This document shows, one piece after another, positions 55,441 through 64,000 of a DNA stretch of 64,000 nt. Numbering within the stretch: position 1 is the first letter of the stretch; every line of letters begins with the position of its first letter. The notes under the pieces are model-generated. The model saw nothing but the letters and a program-made list of their open reading frames with translations, searched no databases and was not told the DNA's origin. A program made the position numbers and the translations under genes. The stretch is from the NCBI RefSeq assembly GCF_050947875.1, contig NC_134572.1, positions 157,811,105-157,875,104 on the forward strand, in the 5' to 3' direction. The stretch is from Dermacentor variabilis. Taxonomy: Eukaryota; Arthropoda; Arachnida; Ixodida; Ixodidae.

Positions 55441-56487
55441 CGAGCATTCCTATTAGATTCTATGGCAGTTGGGCAGGTGGCATGACGTCATGCAACGAAG
55501 TGCACAGGCCCCGTGTTAACTAAGAAGAGTTGGCAGAGTGGGCAAAAGAGAAGACCTGCTAAGGTGATAGCGTGCAAAGTTTTGATTGAGGGGAGAAGAA
55601 ATCGCTGCGACGGGTCGGCCGATAGGAATCACCTGGCATGCGGCACTGGCACTGCGGTCTGCTGATGCTGTCCAGCTGGGGCAGCACGTACCGCCATGGT
55701 GCATTACTCACAGCGCAAACTCGAAGGCCTGCTCAGGCCTCTTTAGCTGCACATTCATGCTTTCGCGTTCACAACTCATAAGACGCGCTTAAGCTTCCTC
55801 GTGTCTTTTAGACGCCCTTTCCCCTTTACTTGTCACGAGGGAGCAAAGAAGCTTGAACGAGAAGAAGTCAAGGTAAATGTTGTGGGAGTTACAGACAGCG
55901 AGCGTTTGTTGGTTGGTCGTACTACCACAACAACTCTTATATTCTGGTATCGTAAGTGAAAAGTTCCACCCGATCATCTCGTGCTTTGGCATTTATTTCT
56001 ATGCGCTATCACTCTTGAACATAATACGATGAATTAGAGACCCGCACCGTGGTGAACTTTGCTGAATCCGCTAGCGCTGAAACTCTGCATCTGATATTCT
56101 GCTGTGAAAAGTATTCCTTTCATTAAAACAGGACGAGCTAAACATAGAACCAATTTATTTGAAATGACCGTCTTAGCTGTAGCGGTAAAGAGGACTAGGA
56201 CAAACAAACAGAAGCACTCAAAAACTTTCGAGTACGCGGAATAATCTGCCGCGTACAACAGGCACCAATCATCCCCTAACCTCACGCGGTGACGAGGGTC
56301 CTTCAAAGCTAATACTCTTAGAACTCCACATTTCTTGCTGCTGAATTCACCACAGAACTTGAACATGAAGGAATATGGAGCCTGACCTCACCCAAAGACT
56401 CATCACGGCGATGTGGCGCACAATGAATATACTGTCCTGCATGTTTAAAAATTGAAACTCCGGTATGTTGCAGTACATAAAACGAAG
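55441..56487. other. Unassigned region between copy 2 and Gypsy L
   Basis: Homology to copy 1 stops near 55440. ORFs such as 56034-56366 (-) have no recognised domain. No LTR, tail or tandem repeat is seen. It ends in the Gypsy L target GCTT (56488-56491). Confidence 0.4.
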
Positions 56488-56491
56488 GCTT

Positions 56492-56657
56492 TGAGAAAAG
56501 GTTTATTGGCGGCTCCTAATGTAGAGGCACAGCAACCGGGAACGGCGAAGCAGCCCGAAACACTGTCCAAACGGACGCCAGCAATCAACAGCGCGAGGCG
56601 AGACGAGCCGCGCGTTGGCGATGCGGCTGTGCCGCGAGGCGCGTCTTCTTCTTCACA
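56492..56657 (-). repeat. 3' LTR of Gypsy L
   Basis: 166 bp, plus-strand TGAGAAAAGG to CTTCTTCACA. One difference from the other LTR (GTAGAGGC here, GTAAAGGC there). Confidence 0.95.
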
Positions 56658-56692
56658 ATCTCCCCCCGGACAAAAAGAGCCATCCTGGCACC

Positions 56693-59245
56693 TTAAGAAT
56701 CGGGAGGCAGAGGGTCGTGGTAGGGCTTGAGACGCGAGACGTGGACAATGTCACGTCCACGCCGGCGCAAGTCTTCAGGTGGTGACAGGGGCTCAATGAG
56801 AAAATTCACCGGGGATGTTTGCTCCAACACTCGGTAAGGCCCTTCGAATTTTGGGACGAGTTTCGAGGAAAGCCCCGGCGTTTGGAAAGGGACCGACAAC
56901 CACACAAGAACGCCTGGAGCGTAGGTCGTGTTGGGATGCGTGTCGATGCGGTTTTCTTTCTGTCGCTGCTGTTGCTCTGCCGTAAAGGAGCGCGCTAGCT
57001 GGCGGCATTCTTCGGCTTGTCGGGCGACTTCGGAAACAGGTAGACACTCGGAGGCGTCAGGACGGTATGGAAGGAGCGTGTCGATGGTATGCGTAGGCTC
57101 GCGGCCATACAGGAGGAAAAAAGGCGAAAATCCCGTAGTGGCCTGGATCGCGGTGTTGTACGCGAACGTGACGAATGGAAGGATGCGGTCCCAGTTACCA
57201 TGATCAGATGCCACGTACATAGAGAGCATATCACCAAGTGTGCGGTTAAATCGCTCTGTGAGCCCGTTAGTCTGTGGATGGTATGCCGTGCTTGTCCGAT
57301 GAATAATATGGCATTCCGAAAGCAAACTTTCGACGACTTCGGAGAGGAAGGCGCGACCTCGATCGCTGAGGAGTTCCCGAGGTGCGCCGTGTCGAAGCAC
57401 GAAGCGATGTAGGACGAAAGAGGCTACATCCCGCGCTGTAGCACTTGGTAAAGCAGCAGTTTCGGCGTAACGTGTCAAATGATCAATAGCAACTACGATC
57501 CACCGATTGCCGTCTGGTGTCATAGGAAGCGGGCCGTATAGGTCGATGCCGACGCGATCGAAGGGTGTGGCAGGGCACGGGAGCGGCTGCAAGGCACCAG
57601 GTGGGCGTAAAGGCGGCGATTTGCGGCGTTGACAGTCAAGACAGCACCGAACAAACTTGTGAACAAAATTGTACATGCCGCGCCAGTAGTAGCGGTGGCG
57701 AATTCGGTCGTACGTCTTGAAGACTCCGGCATGGCCACACTGCGGATCGTTGTGGAAAGCGGCACATATTTGAGACCTTAAGCTGCGGGGAACCACCAGA
57801 AGCCACCGACGACCTTCAGGAGTGTAATTGCGTCGGTGCAGCAGCTGGTCACGAATGGCAAAATGAACTGCTTGGCGTCGGAGGGTTCGGGATACAGGGA
57901 TGGTCGACGATCCAGAAAGATAGTCGAAAAGAGAAGCGATCCACGGGTCACGACGTTGTGCGGTTGCAAAGGAGTCCATGTCGAGAGATGACACGGAATG
58001 TGAGGAAGTTGTTGCGCAGGCCGAGTCTGGAGGTAAAGGTGAACGAGACAAGGCATCTGCGTCGGAGTGTGTGCGTCCACTGCGGTATACGACGCGAATA
58101 TCGTACTCCTGGATGCGTAGTGCCCAATGGGCTAGGCGGCCAGTGGGATCTTTCAAGTTGGCGAGCCAACAAAGCGCATGGTGATCTGTGACCAAGTCGA
58201 ATGGGCGCCCGTACAGATATGGTCGGAACTTGCCAAGTGCCCATACTAAAGCCAAGCACTCTTTTTCGGTCACGCTGTAATTGGCCTCAGGCTTCGTCAG
58301 TGTGCGACTCGCATAGGCGACTACATATTCGGGGTAGCCCGCCTTTCGTTGGGCGAGTACGGCGCCGAGACCGACCCCGCTGGCATCTGTATGTACTTCA
58401 GTTGCAGCTGACGGTTCGAAATGGCGAAGAATAGGTGGGGAGATGAGAAGACGACGCAGCGTAGCAAAGGCGCAGTCACATGCAGGGGACCAGCAGGAGA
58501 GGGCGGCGTCACCGCGTAGAAGCTGTGTCAATGGCGCCATGATCGATGCGAAATTTCGAACAAAGCGCCGGAAATATGAGCATAGGCCCACGAAGCTTCG
58601 AAGTTCTTTGATGGTCTGAGGCTTCGGAAACTCGGCGACTGCTCGAAGTTTTGCAGGATCGGGTAGAACGCCGTGCTTGGACACAACGTGGCCTAAAATG
58701 TGGAGCTCTCGCGCTTCGAAGCGGCACTTCTTGAGGTTGAGTTGAAGGCCAGCGTTCGTTAGACAGGTCAAAACTTGTCTGAGGCGGAGCAGGTGAGTAG
58801 GAAAATCAGGCGAGAAAACCACGACATCGTCGAGGTAACACAGACATATAGACCACTTGAGGCCACGCAGCGTGTTGTCCATGAGTCGTTCAAAGGTGGC
58901 AGGGGCGTTACAAAGCCCGAAAGGCATCACCTTAAATTCATATAAACCGTCAGGCGTAATGAATGCGGTTTTGTGGCGATCGGCCGCAGCCATCGGGACC
59001 TGCCAGTACCCTGAACGCAAGTCAAGGGACGAGAAGAATTCTGCTCCCTGAAGACTGTCGAGGGCGTCATCGATGCGCGGCAAAGCATAGACGTCTTTGC
59101 GCGTTACCTTATTTAACTGACGGTAGTCGACGCAAAAGCGAATAGACCCGTCCTTCTTTCGAAAGAGAACGACAGGAGATGCCCAGGGACTGTGCGAAGG
59201 TTGAATAACATCCCAAAGGACGCCGAGTCGAAGCGCGTTGCTTCC
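56693..59245 (-). pseudogene. Gypsy L pol from RT onward, long open frame without protease
   Basis: About 850 open codons. [42 protein letters not shown], and [12 protein letters not shown] (catalytic YLDD). RNase [18 protein letters not shown]. Integrase: HHCC finger ([19 protein letters not shown] to CCLDCQRRK), [22 protein letters not shown] and [10 protein letters not shown], which keep the catalytic Asp, Asp and Glu. The C-terminus has EGPYRVLEQ and HVSRLKPYH. No internal stop in this stretch, but a stop at 59246-59248 and loss of gag end and protease make it non-autonomous. Confidence 0.9.
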
Positions 59246-59786
59246 TTAACTCATCGTAACTTTGGCACAGGCTGACAACTTCAGACACAGTGCGCCGATT
59301 CCTGGCTAGGAGCATCTGGAATGCGCCGTCATCGATGCCTTTCAGTACATGGCGAATTCGCCCAGCTTCGGGCATTGCGGCGTTGACTCGTTTACAAAGG
59401 TCCACGACGTCTTCTATGTAACTGGTGAACGTTTCCGCCGTCTGCTGTGCTCGGGCGCGCAAGCGCTGTTCGGCGCGCAGCTTGCGAACAGCGGGGCGGC
59501 CGAACACTTCCGTAAAGGTTGTCTTGAAGACTGACCATGTGGGCACGTCACTTTCGTGGTTGTGAAACCACAGTTGGGCAACACCAGCCAGGTAAAAGAT
59601 GACGTGAGTTAACTTGGCTGGATCATCCCACTTGTTGTGTGCGCTCACCCGTTCATATGACGCAAACCAGTCTTCTACGTCTTCTACGTCTGCACCGCTG
59701 AAGACCTTGGGGTCCCGTTGTCGTGGAACGCCGGTGCAGGTGATGGAATGTGGCGTCGGTGCCGTTTGGGAGGAGCTGTCGGTCAT
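59109..59786 (-). pseudogene. Gypsy L gag, N-terminal two-thirds only
   Basis: The ATG at 59786 opens MTDSSSQTAPTPHS. Capsid: VFSGADVEDVEDWFASYERV, LTHVIFYLAGVAQLWFHNHE, RAQQTAETFTSYIEDVVDLC and IRHVLKGIDDGAFQMLLARN, up to [16 protein letters not shown]. After about 189 residues the sequence switches, near 59215-59240, to DNA encoding the RT N-terminus in another frame, so translation ends out of frame at 59109. The nucleocapsid and protease are deleted. Confidence 0.9.
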
Positions 59787-59843
59787 GGCGGGTGGTAGCG
59801 TTCTTGATCTCAGCTCCAGGGTTTCAAGCGACGGGGTTGGAGT

Positions 59844-59859
59844 CCCAGCACCTCCACCA
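59844..59859 (-). promoter_or_regulatory. Primer-binding site of Gypsy L
   Basis: The minus strand reads TGGTGGAGGTGCTGGG two bases inside the 5' LTR. The first 12 bases equal those of elements A and E. Confidence 0.75.
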
Positions 59860-59861
59860 AT

Positions 59862-60027
59862 TGAGAAAAGGTTTATTGGCGGCTCCTAATGTAAAGGCAC
59901 AGCAACCGGGAACGGCGAAGCAGCCCGAAACACTGTCCAAACGGACGCCAGCAATCAACAGCGCGAGGCGAGACGAGCCGCGCGTTGGCGATGCGGCTGT
60001 GCCGCGAGGCGCGTCTTCTTCTTCACA
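59862..60027 (-). repeat. 5' LTR of Gypsy L
   Basis: 166 bp, the same ends as its partner. GCTT follows at 60028-60031. Confidence 0.95.
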
Positions 60028-60031
60028 GCTT

Positions 60032-60524
60032 AAATAATAGTATTGTCTACAAGGGGGCGTAAACTCCCTATCTTCTACCCATGCCGCTGACATCGTCACC
60101 GCGACCCACTTCTAGTTGCAGCGGATGGACGGTACACAGGGCCCAGAATCCACCCACCACAGCCGGTGCAGGAAAACCCCTACATCTTCCTCTGGACATT
60201 CGCTCCCCTGACGATACGCCGCGGCAGCGCCACTCCCACCACTGCCGGTTGCGGGATATCCAGCTGGAAATATCCACAACTAAAGAAAATGCCTCGATGA
60301 CGTCAATAATGAGGTCAGAAAGCAGAGGTAGAGGAAGCGTCGCCGGAAGGACGAGGCTTGCCGCGAGTCATTCTTTCCCACTTCGTATGCAAGCGTACTG
60401 TGTGCTGGTCTTGCCGACCATCTTTGAGCTTGTCCCGTGATGGGCCTAGGCATCCTCTGTTGTCGCTGCCTCCGCCGCCCCACCTTTCTCTCCATTCTCC
60501 CTTGTGCAGTGTGGTAGAGGTGTC
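60032..60524. other. Unassigned region right of Gypsy L
   Basis: GC-rich, with short overlapping ORFs on both strands and no family motif. It may be further 5' sequence of the LINE piece that follows. Confidence 0.4.
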
Positions 60525-60980
60525 CTCCATTGAGAGACAGTTACCGCGCTGCACTTAGCCCCACTTTTCAGCCCCCAATCAAGAATCTCTCTCCTCCTTG
60601 TACCCCGTCGTGTACCCCGAGACATATTCGACAGATATTTGCAGATCTGCAGGAGCGAGACCGCAGACTACACACCTTGTGGGACTGCGACATCTACGAC
60701 ATCTTGTGGGACTGCGTTAAATATCCAGAAGAAGCAAAATCAAGAACGCTCCCACCACGGCTCGAGGCAGCCGCGAGGAGCTACGACCGAGACGATCATC
60801 TCTGGGCCGTCCAGCACTCGAGGCGCTGGAAAGGCACGGACCCAGCGAGCCGGCAACGGCGAGCGGAGACCCGCGCCGAGTAACGGCGACTTCGAGGATG
60901 ACGTAGGCCCTCATCGGGGCGCGCGAGCGCCCGACTGCAGGCATAAATAAAGTTGGCTCCAATCCAATCCAATCCAATCT
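60525..60980 (+). mobile_element. 3' end of an I-group LINE with (AATCC)n tail
   Basis: The plus-strand translation gives LHTLWDCDIYDILWDCVKYP and PPRLEAAARSYDRDDHLWAV, which fits the Cys-containing C-terminal end of I-group LINE ORF2 in ticks, to a stop at 60881-60883. A 3' UTR with AATAAAGTTGGC is followed by AATCC repeats (60961-60979), the simple-repeat tail expected of such LINEs. 5' truncated; the left edge is uncertain. Confidence 0.65.
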
Positions 60981-61112
60981 GGTCGTGGTCTCTTGCAGGT
61001 CCGCTTGCCGCGTGGCGAGATTGTGCAGATCGCGGAGCAGAACACGCTGAAGTGTTCCGTGTTTACTAAGCACGCGTTTACGTTGGAAGCGTCTATTCAT
61101 TTGTTAAGGCAC

Positions 61113-61339
61113 TGTGACAGTGCTCGTACACAACAGTTCTAAGCAATTATAATGAGAAATATTTATATAGAAAACCGTATTTCACTACCATATTTCGCAG
61201 GTAATATTCTCATGGTATAAAATTATTCTCACAGTGTGTTTACACGGCGAATATAAACAGCAGCCAAGAATCTGGAGAGACTGTTGCCATTTCGTCATCT
61301 CCAGCGTCGACGACCTTGTTCTCCTTTCTCACCGTAACA
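61113..61339 (-). repeat. Candidate 3' LTR of Gypsy M
   Basis: About 227 bp, plus-strand TGTGACAGTGC to CACCGTAACA. The right edge is supported by the adjacent purine-rich tract on the minus strand (CTGCCGGGGGTCG). The left edge is a guess from the TG end, because the partner LTR is outside the window. Confidence 0.45.
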
Positions 61340-62927
61340 CGACCCCCGGCAGAAAAAGCACCGTCCCGGTGCTTCAGTCGGGGCCGTCGGTAAGGGCACA
61401 GTAAGACTTAAGCCAAGAAACGTGTACGACGTCAGGCGACGTCGAACCGCGTGGCATGACGGAGGCCTCGGGGATTATCTCGTTAGCGACATTGGTATCT
61501 TGACGTAGAACATGGTAAGGGCCTTCGCAGCACGGAAGGAGTTTCTCGGAGAGCCCCACACGGCAGCAAGGAGACCAAAGTAGCACGAGAGAACCTTGTG
61601 GAAAATATGAGTCACGATGGCGGTGATTTTCGGGGGGGAGGCGGGTGTTAAGCGTGCCGTTGAGATTCCTGCGATGCCAGCAGAAGAGCACGGGCAAGGT
61701 GACGCGCATGGTCAGCGTCGGCGATGGCGTCGTGGGCATACTGGGCCTTCGAATCCTGTATCAAGGGGAGTGAAGTGTACAATGGTAATACAGGGTCACA
61801 GCCGAAGTTTAAGTAAATGGGGGAATACCGAGCAGTATCGCGGCGTGATGAATTATAGGCGAACGTGACATAAAGAAGCGCTACATGCCAGTCCTTGCGG
61901 TAGGGTGAAACGTATTTCGATAGCATGTCAGTAATGGTCCGATTAATTCGATCATTAAGGCCGTTGCTCTTGGGATGATAGGAGGTAGCCAGTTTGTGCT
62001 TGGTAGAACAAGAGCGTAGGATATCGGCGATGACTTGGGAGAGGAAAGTGCGGCCGCGGTCAGTAAAGCGCTGTCGCGGGGCGCGATCTACTAAAATGAT
62101 ATCACGGAGTGGGAAATCTGCAACGTCGATTGCACAGCTCGTGGGAAGTGACCAAGTGAGGGTATAGCGAGTCGCGTAATTAGCAGCGACAGATATCCCC
62201 TTGTTGGCGGAGCTGGACTCGGGGAAAGGGCCAAGGAGATGCAAACTCACGTGAAAGAATAGCTCAGAGGGAATGTCGATCTGCTGCAAGTAACCAGGAG
62301 GAAGCGTTGCTGGCTTTTTGCAATGTTGACAGGGCTTGCACGCCGCGACGTAGTGCCATAGGAGGGTGCGAGGCTGGGCCAGTAGAAGCGGCGGCGCGCG
62401 TGGTCGTAAGTGCGAGCAAACTCAAGATGTCCGGCAGTTGGGGCGTCATGAAGCTCCTGAAGCACAGTTAAGCAGAGGTGTTGAGGAACGACAAGGAGAA
62501 GGGGAGGAACGTCAGGATGAAAATTGCGACGGTACAATATCCCGTCTTTGACAACGAACCACCGTAACGATGGATCAGTAGGAGCAGATCCCATTCGGTC
62601 AATAAGGGTCCTCAAAGTAGCGTCACGGCGTTTGCGCGTTGGCCATGTCCAAAAGCTGGGAAATGGAAAGAACACTTGCGGACGCGTCCATGTCCGCGTT
62701 GGCCGGCGTGTGTTCAGGGTAACGGGGCAAGCAGTTGGCGTTCTTGTGTAAGGGACTAGACCTATACACTACCGAATCGGAATACTCTTGTAGCCATAAA
62801 TCCCATCGTCCAAGGCTCCCTGTGGGATCTTTACGCGTGGTGGTCCGTTACAATGGAAAAAGGCCTGCCGTATAAACAGGGGCGGAATTTCGCCAGTGCC
62901 CACACAACGGCCAAGCATTCGTGCTCG

Positions 62928-62930
<3 letters not shown>

Positions 62931-62958
<28 letters not shown>
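62931..62958. repeat. (GA)n microsatellite, LINE tail
   Basis: 28 bases of alternating G and A abutting the left target-site copy. It is the 3' tail of the nested minus-strand LINE. Confidence 0.9.
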
Positions 62959-62961
<3 letters not shown>

Positions 62962-63633
62962 GAAGACGGAAAGGCAGGGAGATTAACCAGACTGAGTCCA
63001 GTTTGCTACCCTACACGTGGGGAGGGGAATGGGGAGTGAAAGAGGGAGAGAGAGAGAACTTAGGTGTAGGATGTCTATAGTCGGGCACTCAAGTCTGTTG
63101 CCCTCAGGTAGCGACAAAGCGCTCGAACTGCTCTCTGGGCCAATGAGCTGTGAGGCCAGGCTCCCAAGGTCTTCGCTTCCGTAAATGGCCTGTCATCCAG
63201 TCTATTCAAGGCACACTGGAGAGTCGCACGTTGATTATCGAAGCGAGAACAGTGGCACAGAAGGTGACTGATGGTCTCTTCACACTTGCACTTAGCGCAC
63301 ATTGGTGAATCCGCCATTCCAATACGATAGCTGTAGGAGTTGGTGAATGCTACTCCTACCCACAGCCGACACAGCAGTGTTGCGTCACGTCGTGGAAGGT
63401 TCGCTGGTAATGTAAGGTTCAGTGATGGGTCGAGGCTGTGTAAACGACACTTAGAGTTCTGTGGTGTATGCCAGCAACCTAACGTGATTGTACGAGTGAG
63501 ACTGCGAAGCTCTCTTGCAGCGTCGACTCTGGATAAAGGTATAAGGAGTGTCGGTGAGCCAGCCTGGGCACGTCGGGCAGCGTCATCGGCGAGGTGATTA
63601 CCAACGATGCCACAATGTCCCGGAAGCCACTGA
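62931..63633 (-). mobile_element. 5'-truncated I-group-type LINE nested in Gypsy M
   Basis: On the minus strand it begins in RNase H (WLPGHCGIVGNHLADDAARR), continues through CAKCKCEETISHLLCHCSRF to the stop after LSARL near 63075, then a 3' UTR with GTAGGGTAGCAAACTGGAC, and a (TC)n tail (plus-strand GA repeat at 62931-62958). Flanking 11-bp copies CGTGCTCGGTA lie at 62920-62930 and 63634-63644. Both fit target-primed insertion with 5' truncation. Confidence 0.85.
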
Positions 63634-64000
63634 CGTGCTCGGTAATAGAGTAGTTCCGCTCCGCAGGTGACAGAAGCCGGTTAGCGTACGCGATGGCATG
63701 TTCATAGCCGTGTTGAACTTGTGCCAAGGCGGTACGGATTCCGTGGCCACTGGTATCGGTGCACACCTGTGTAGGGGCTGAAGTATAGAAGTGTCGTAGA
63801 ATCGGTGGGTTGGTGAGCATGGTGATAAGGAGAGAAAAGGCGGTGGCCTGAGAGGATCCCCCTGAAAACGGCACACTTTTCTTCAGGAAATCTGTGAGAG
63901 GGCGTGTTATGGTGGAAATTTTTTTAACAAAGCGGTGCAAGTAATAGCAAATGGCCACGAAACTTCTGACATGTTTTGCGGACCGTGGAACAAGGAACTC

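Larger units (their letters stand above)
56492..60027 (-). mobile_element. Gypsy L, recent LTR retrotransposon with internal gag-pol deletion
   Basis: 3536 bp with 166-bp LTRs (56492-56657 and 59862-60027) that differ at one base, and a 4-bp target duplication GCTT (56488-56491, 60028-60031). Primer site and polypurine tract (GGGGGGAGAT on the minus strand, next to the left LTR) are present. Gag stops abruptly and is followed at once by the RT N-terminus; the gag C-terminus with knuckle, the protease and the RT start are absent. Pol from RT onward is open. It could only move with enzymes supplied by another copy. Confidence 0.95.
61374..63990 (-). pseudogene. Gypsy M pol (RT end, RNase H, integrase), degenerate
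   Basis: RNase H start: TQVCTDTSGHGIRTALAQ (near 63750), then NYSITEH, where a LINE is inserted; it resumes at 62920 with [20 protein letters not shown]. Integrase finger remnant: HLEFARTYDHARRRFYWPSL. Integrase core: VSLHLLGPFP, with His for the first catalytic Asp; FTDRGRTFLSQ intact; NGLNDRINRT, with Asp for the catalytic Glu. The C-terminus is EGPYHVLRQ and VVHVSWLKSY. Several frame changes. Confidence 0.75.
61113..64000 (-). mobile_element. Gypsy M, degenerate Gypsy element entering from the right
   Basis: On the minus strand the window shows RT C-terminus, RNase H, integrase, pol end, polypurine area and a candidate 3' LTR; the 5' part lies beyond 64000. A LINE fragment (62931-63633) splits RNase H. 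Integrase key residues are altered and frames are broken, so it is inactive. Confidence 0.75.

Noticed and set aside
56034..56366. 110-codon minus-strand ORF as a gene
   Set aside because: No recognised family and no supporting neighbours; too short to call on length alone.
1..64000. Bacterial operons, riboswitches, attachment sites or replication origins
   Set aside because: Gene content is wholly eukaryotic transposable elements; no prokaryotic gene or signal was recognised.

Overview
The window reads as eukaryotic repeat-rich DNA, most likely from a hard tick (Ixodidae). The grounds are a tRNA-derived SINE that looks like the tick Ruka family, RTE, I-group and CR1/Jockey-like LINEs, a Penelope-like fragment with a GIY-YIG domain, and several Gypsy lineages of the kind that crowd tick genomes. 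The species cannot be fixed from this window. I see no convincing host gene, no RNA gene, no CRISPR array and nothing prokaryotic. Almost everything that can be named is a transposable element or its wreck.

Layout. 480-5340: Gypsy A (+), with LTR, gag and pol, split by a 5'-truncated RTE (3010-4133) and broken inside RNase H. 5341-9290: degenerate Gypsy B (-). 9291-10804: unassigned. 10805-13521: Gypsy C (-), same family as A. 13522-14110: Penelope-like GIY-YIG fragment (+). 14111-16500: LINE (-) carrying a SINE (15129-15324) with target-site duplications. 16580-19621: Gypsy D (+) with 3' LTR; it shares two disabling mutations with C. 19985-21698: Gypsy F (+, K02A2.6-like). 21699-25960: I-group LINE G (-). 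25990-32090: LINE J (-), split by the complete but decayed LTR element H (26581-31779, TSD atag).

32090-41150 and 50752-55440 are two diverged direct copies of one segment. It contains a degraded I-group LINE. Copy 1 has gained an RTE (about 32453-35633) and a long-inverted-repeat element (about 36040-36810). Between the two copies lies Gypsy E (42174-47663), the only element that looks intact: two identical 190-bp LTRs, a 4-bp TSD, a primer site, gag, a GGGAAAC slip site directly before the gag stop, pol in the -1 frame with all catalytic motifs, and a polypurine tract.

56492-60027: Gypsy L (-), a recent insertion (LTRs differ at one base) whose gag is fused out of frame to RT by a large internal deletion. 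60525-60980: I-group LINE 3' end (+). 61113-64000: Gypsy M (-), entering from the right and interrupted by a 5'-truncated LINE with an 11-bp TSD and a (GA)n tail.

How the parts work together: E could in principle supply gag, protease, RT and integrase. A, C, D, H and L are inactive, though A, H and L keep the same type of primer-binding site. LINE enzymes are the expected source of the SINE and the truncated LINE copies. Relative ages follow from nesting and LTR divergence: E and L young, H older, and A, B, C, D, F and M heavily decayed.
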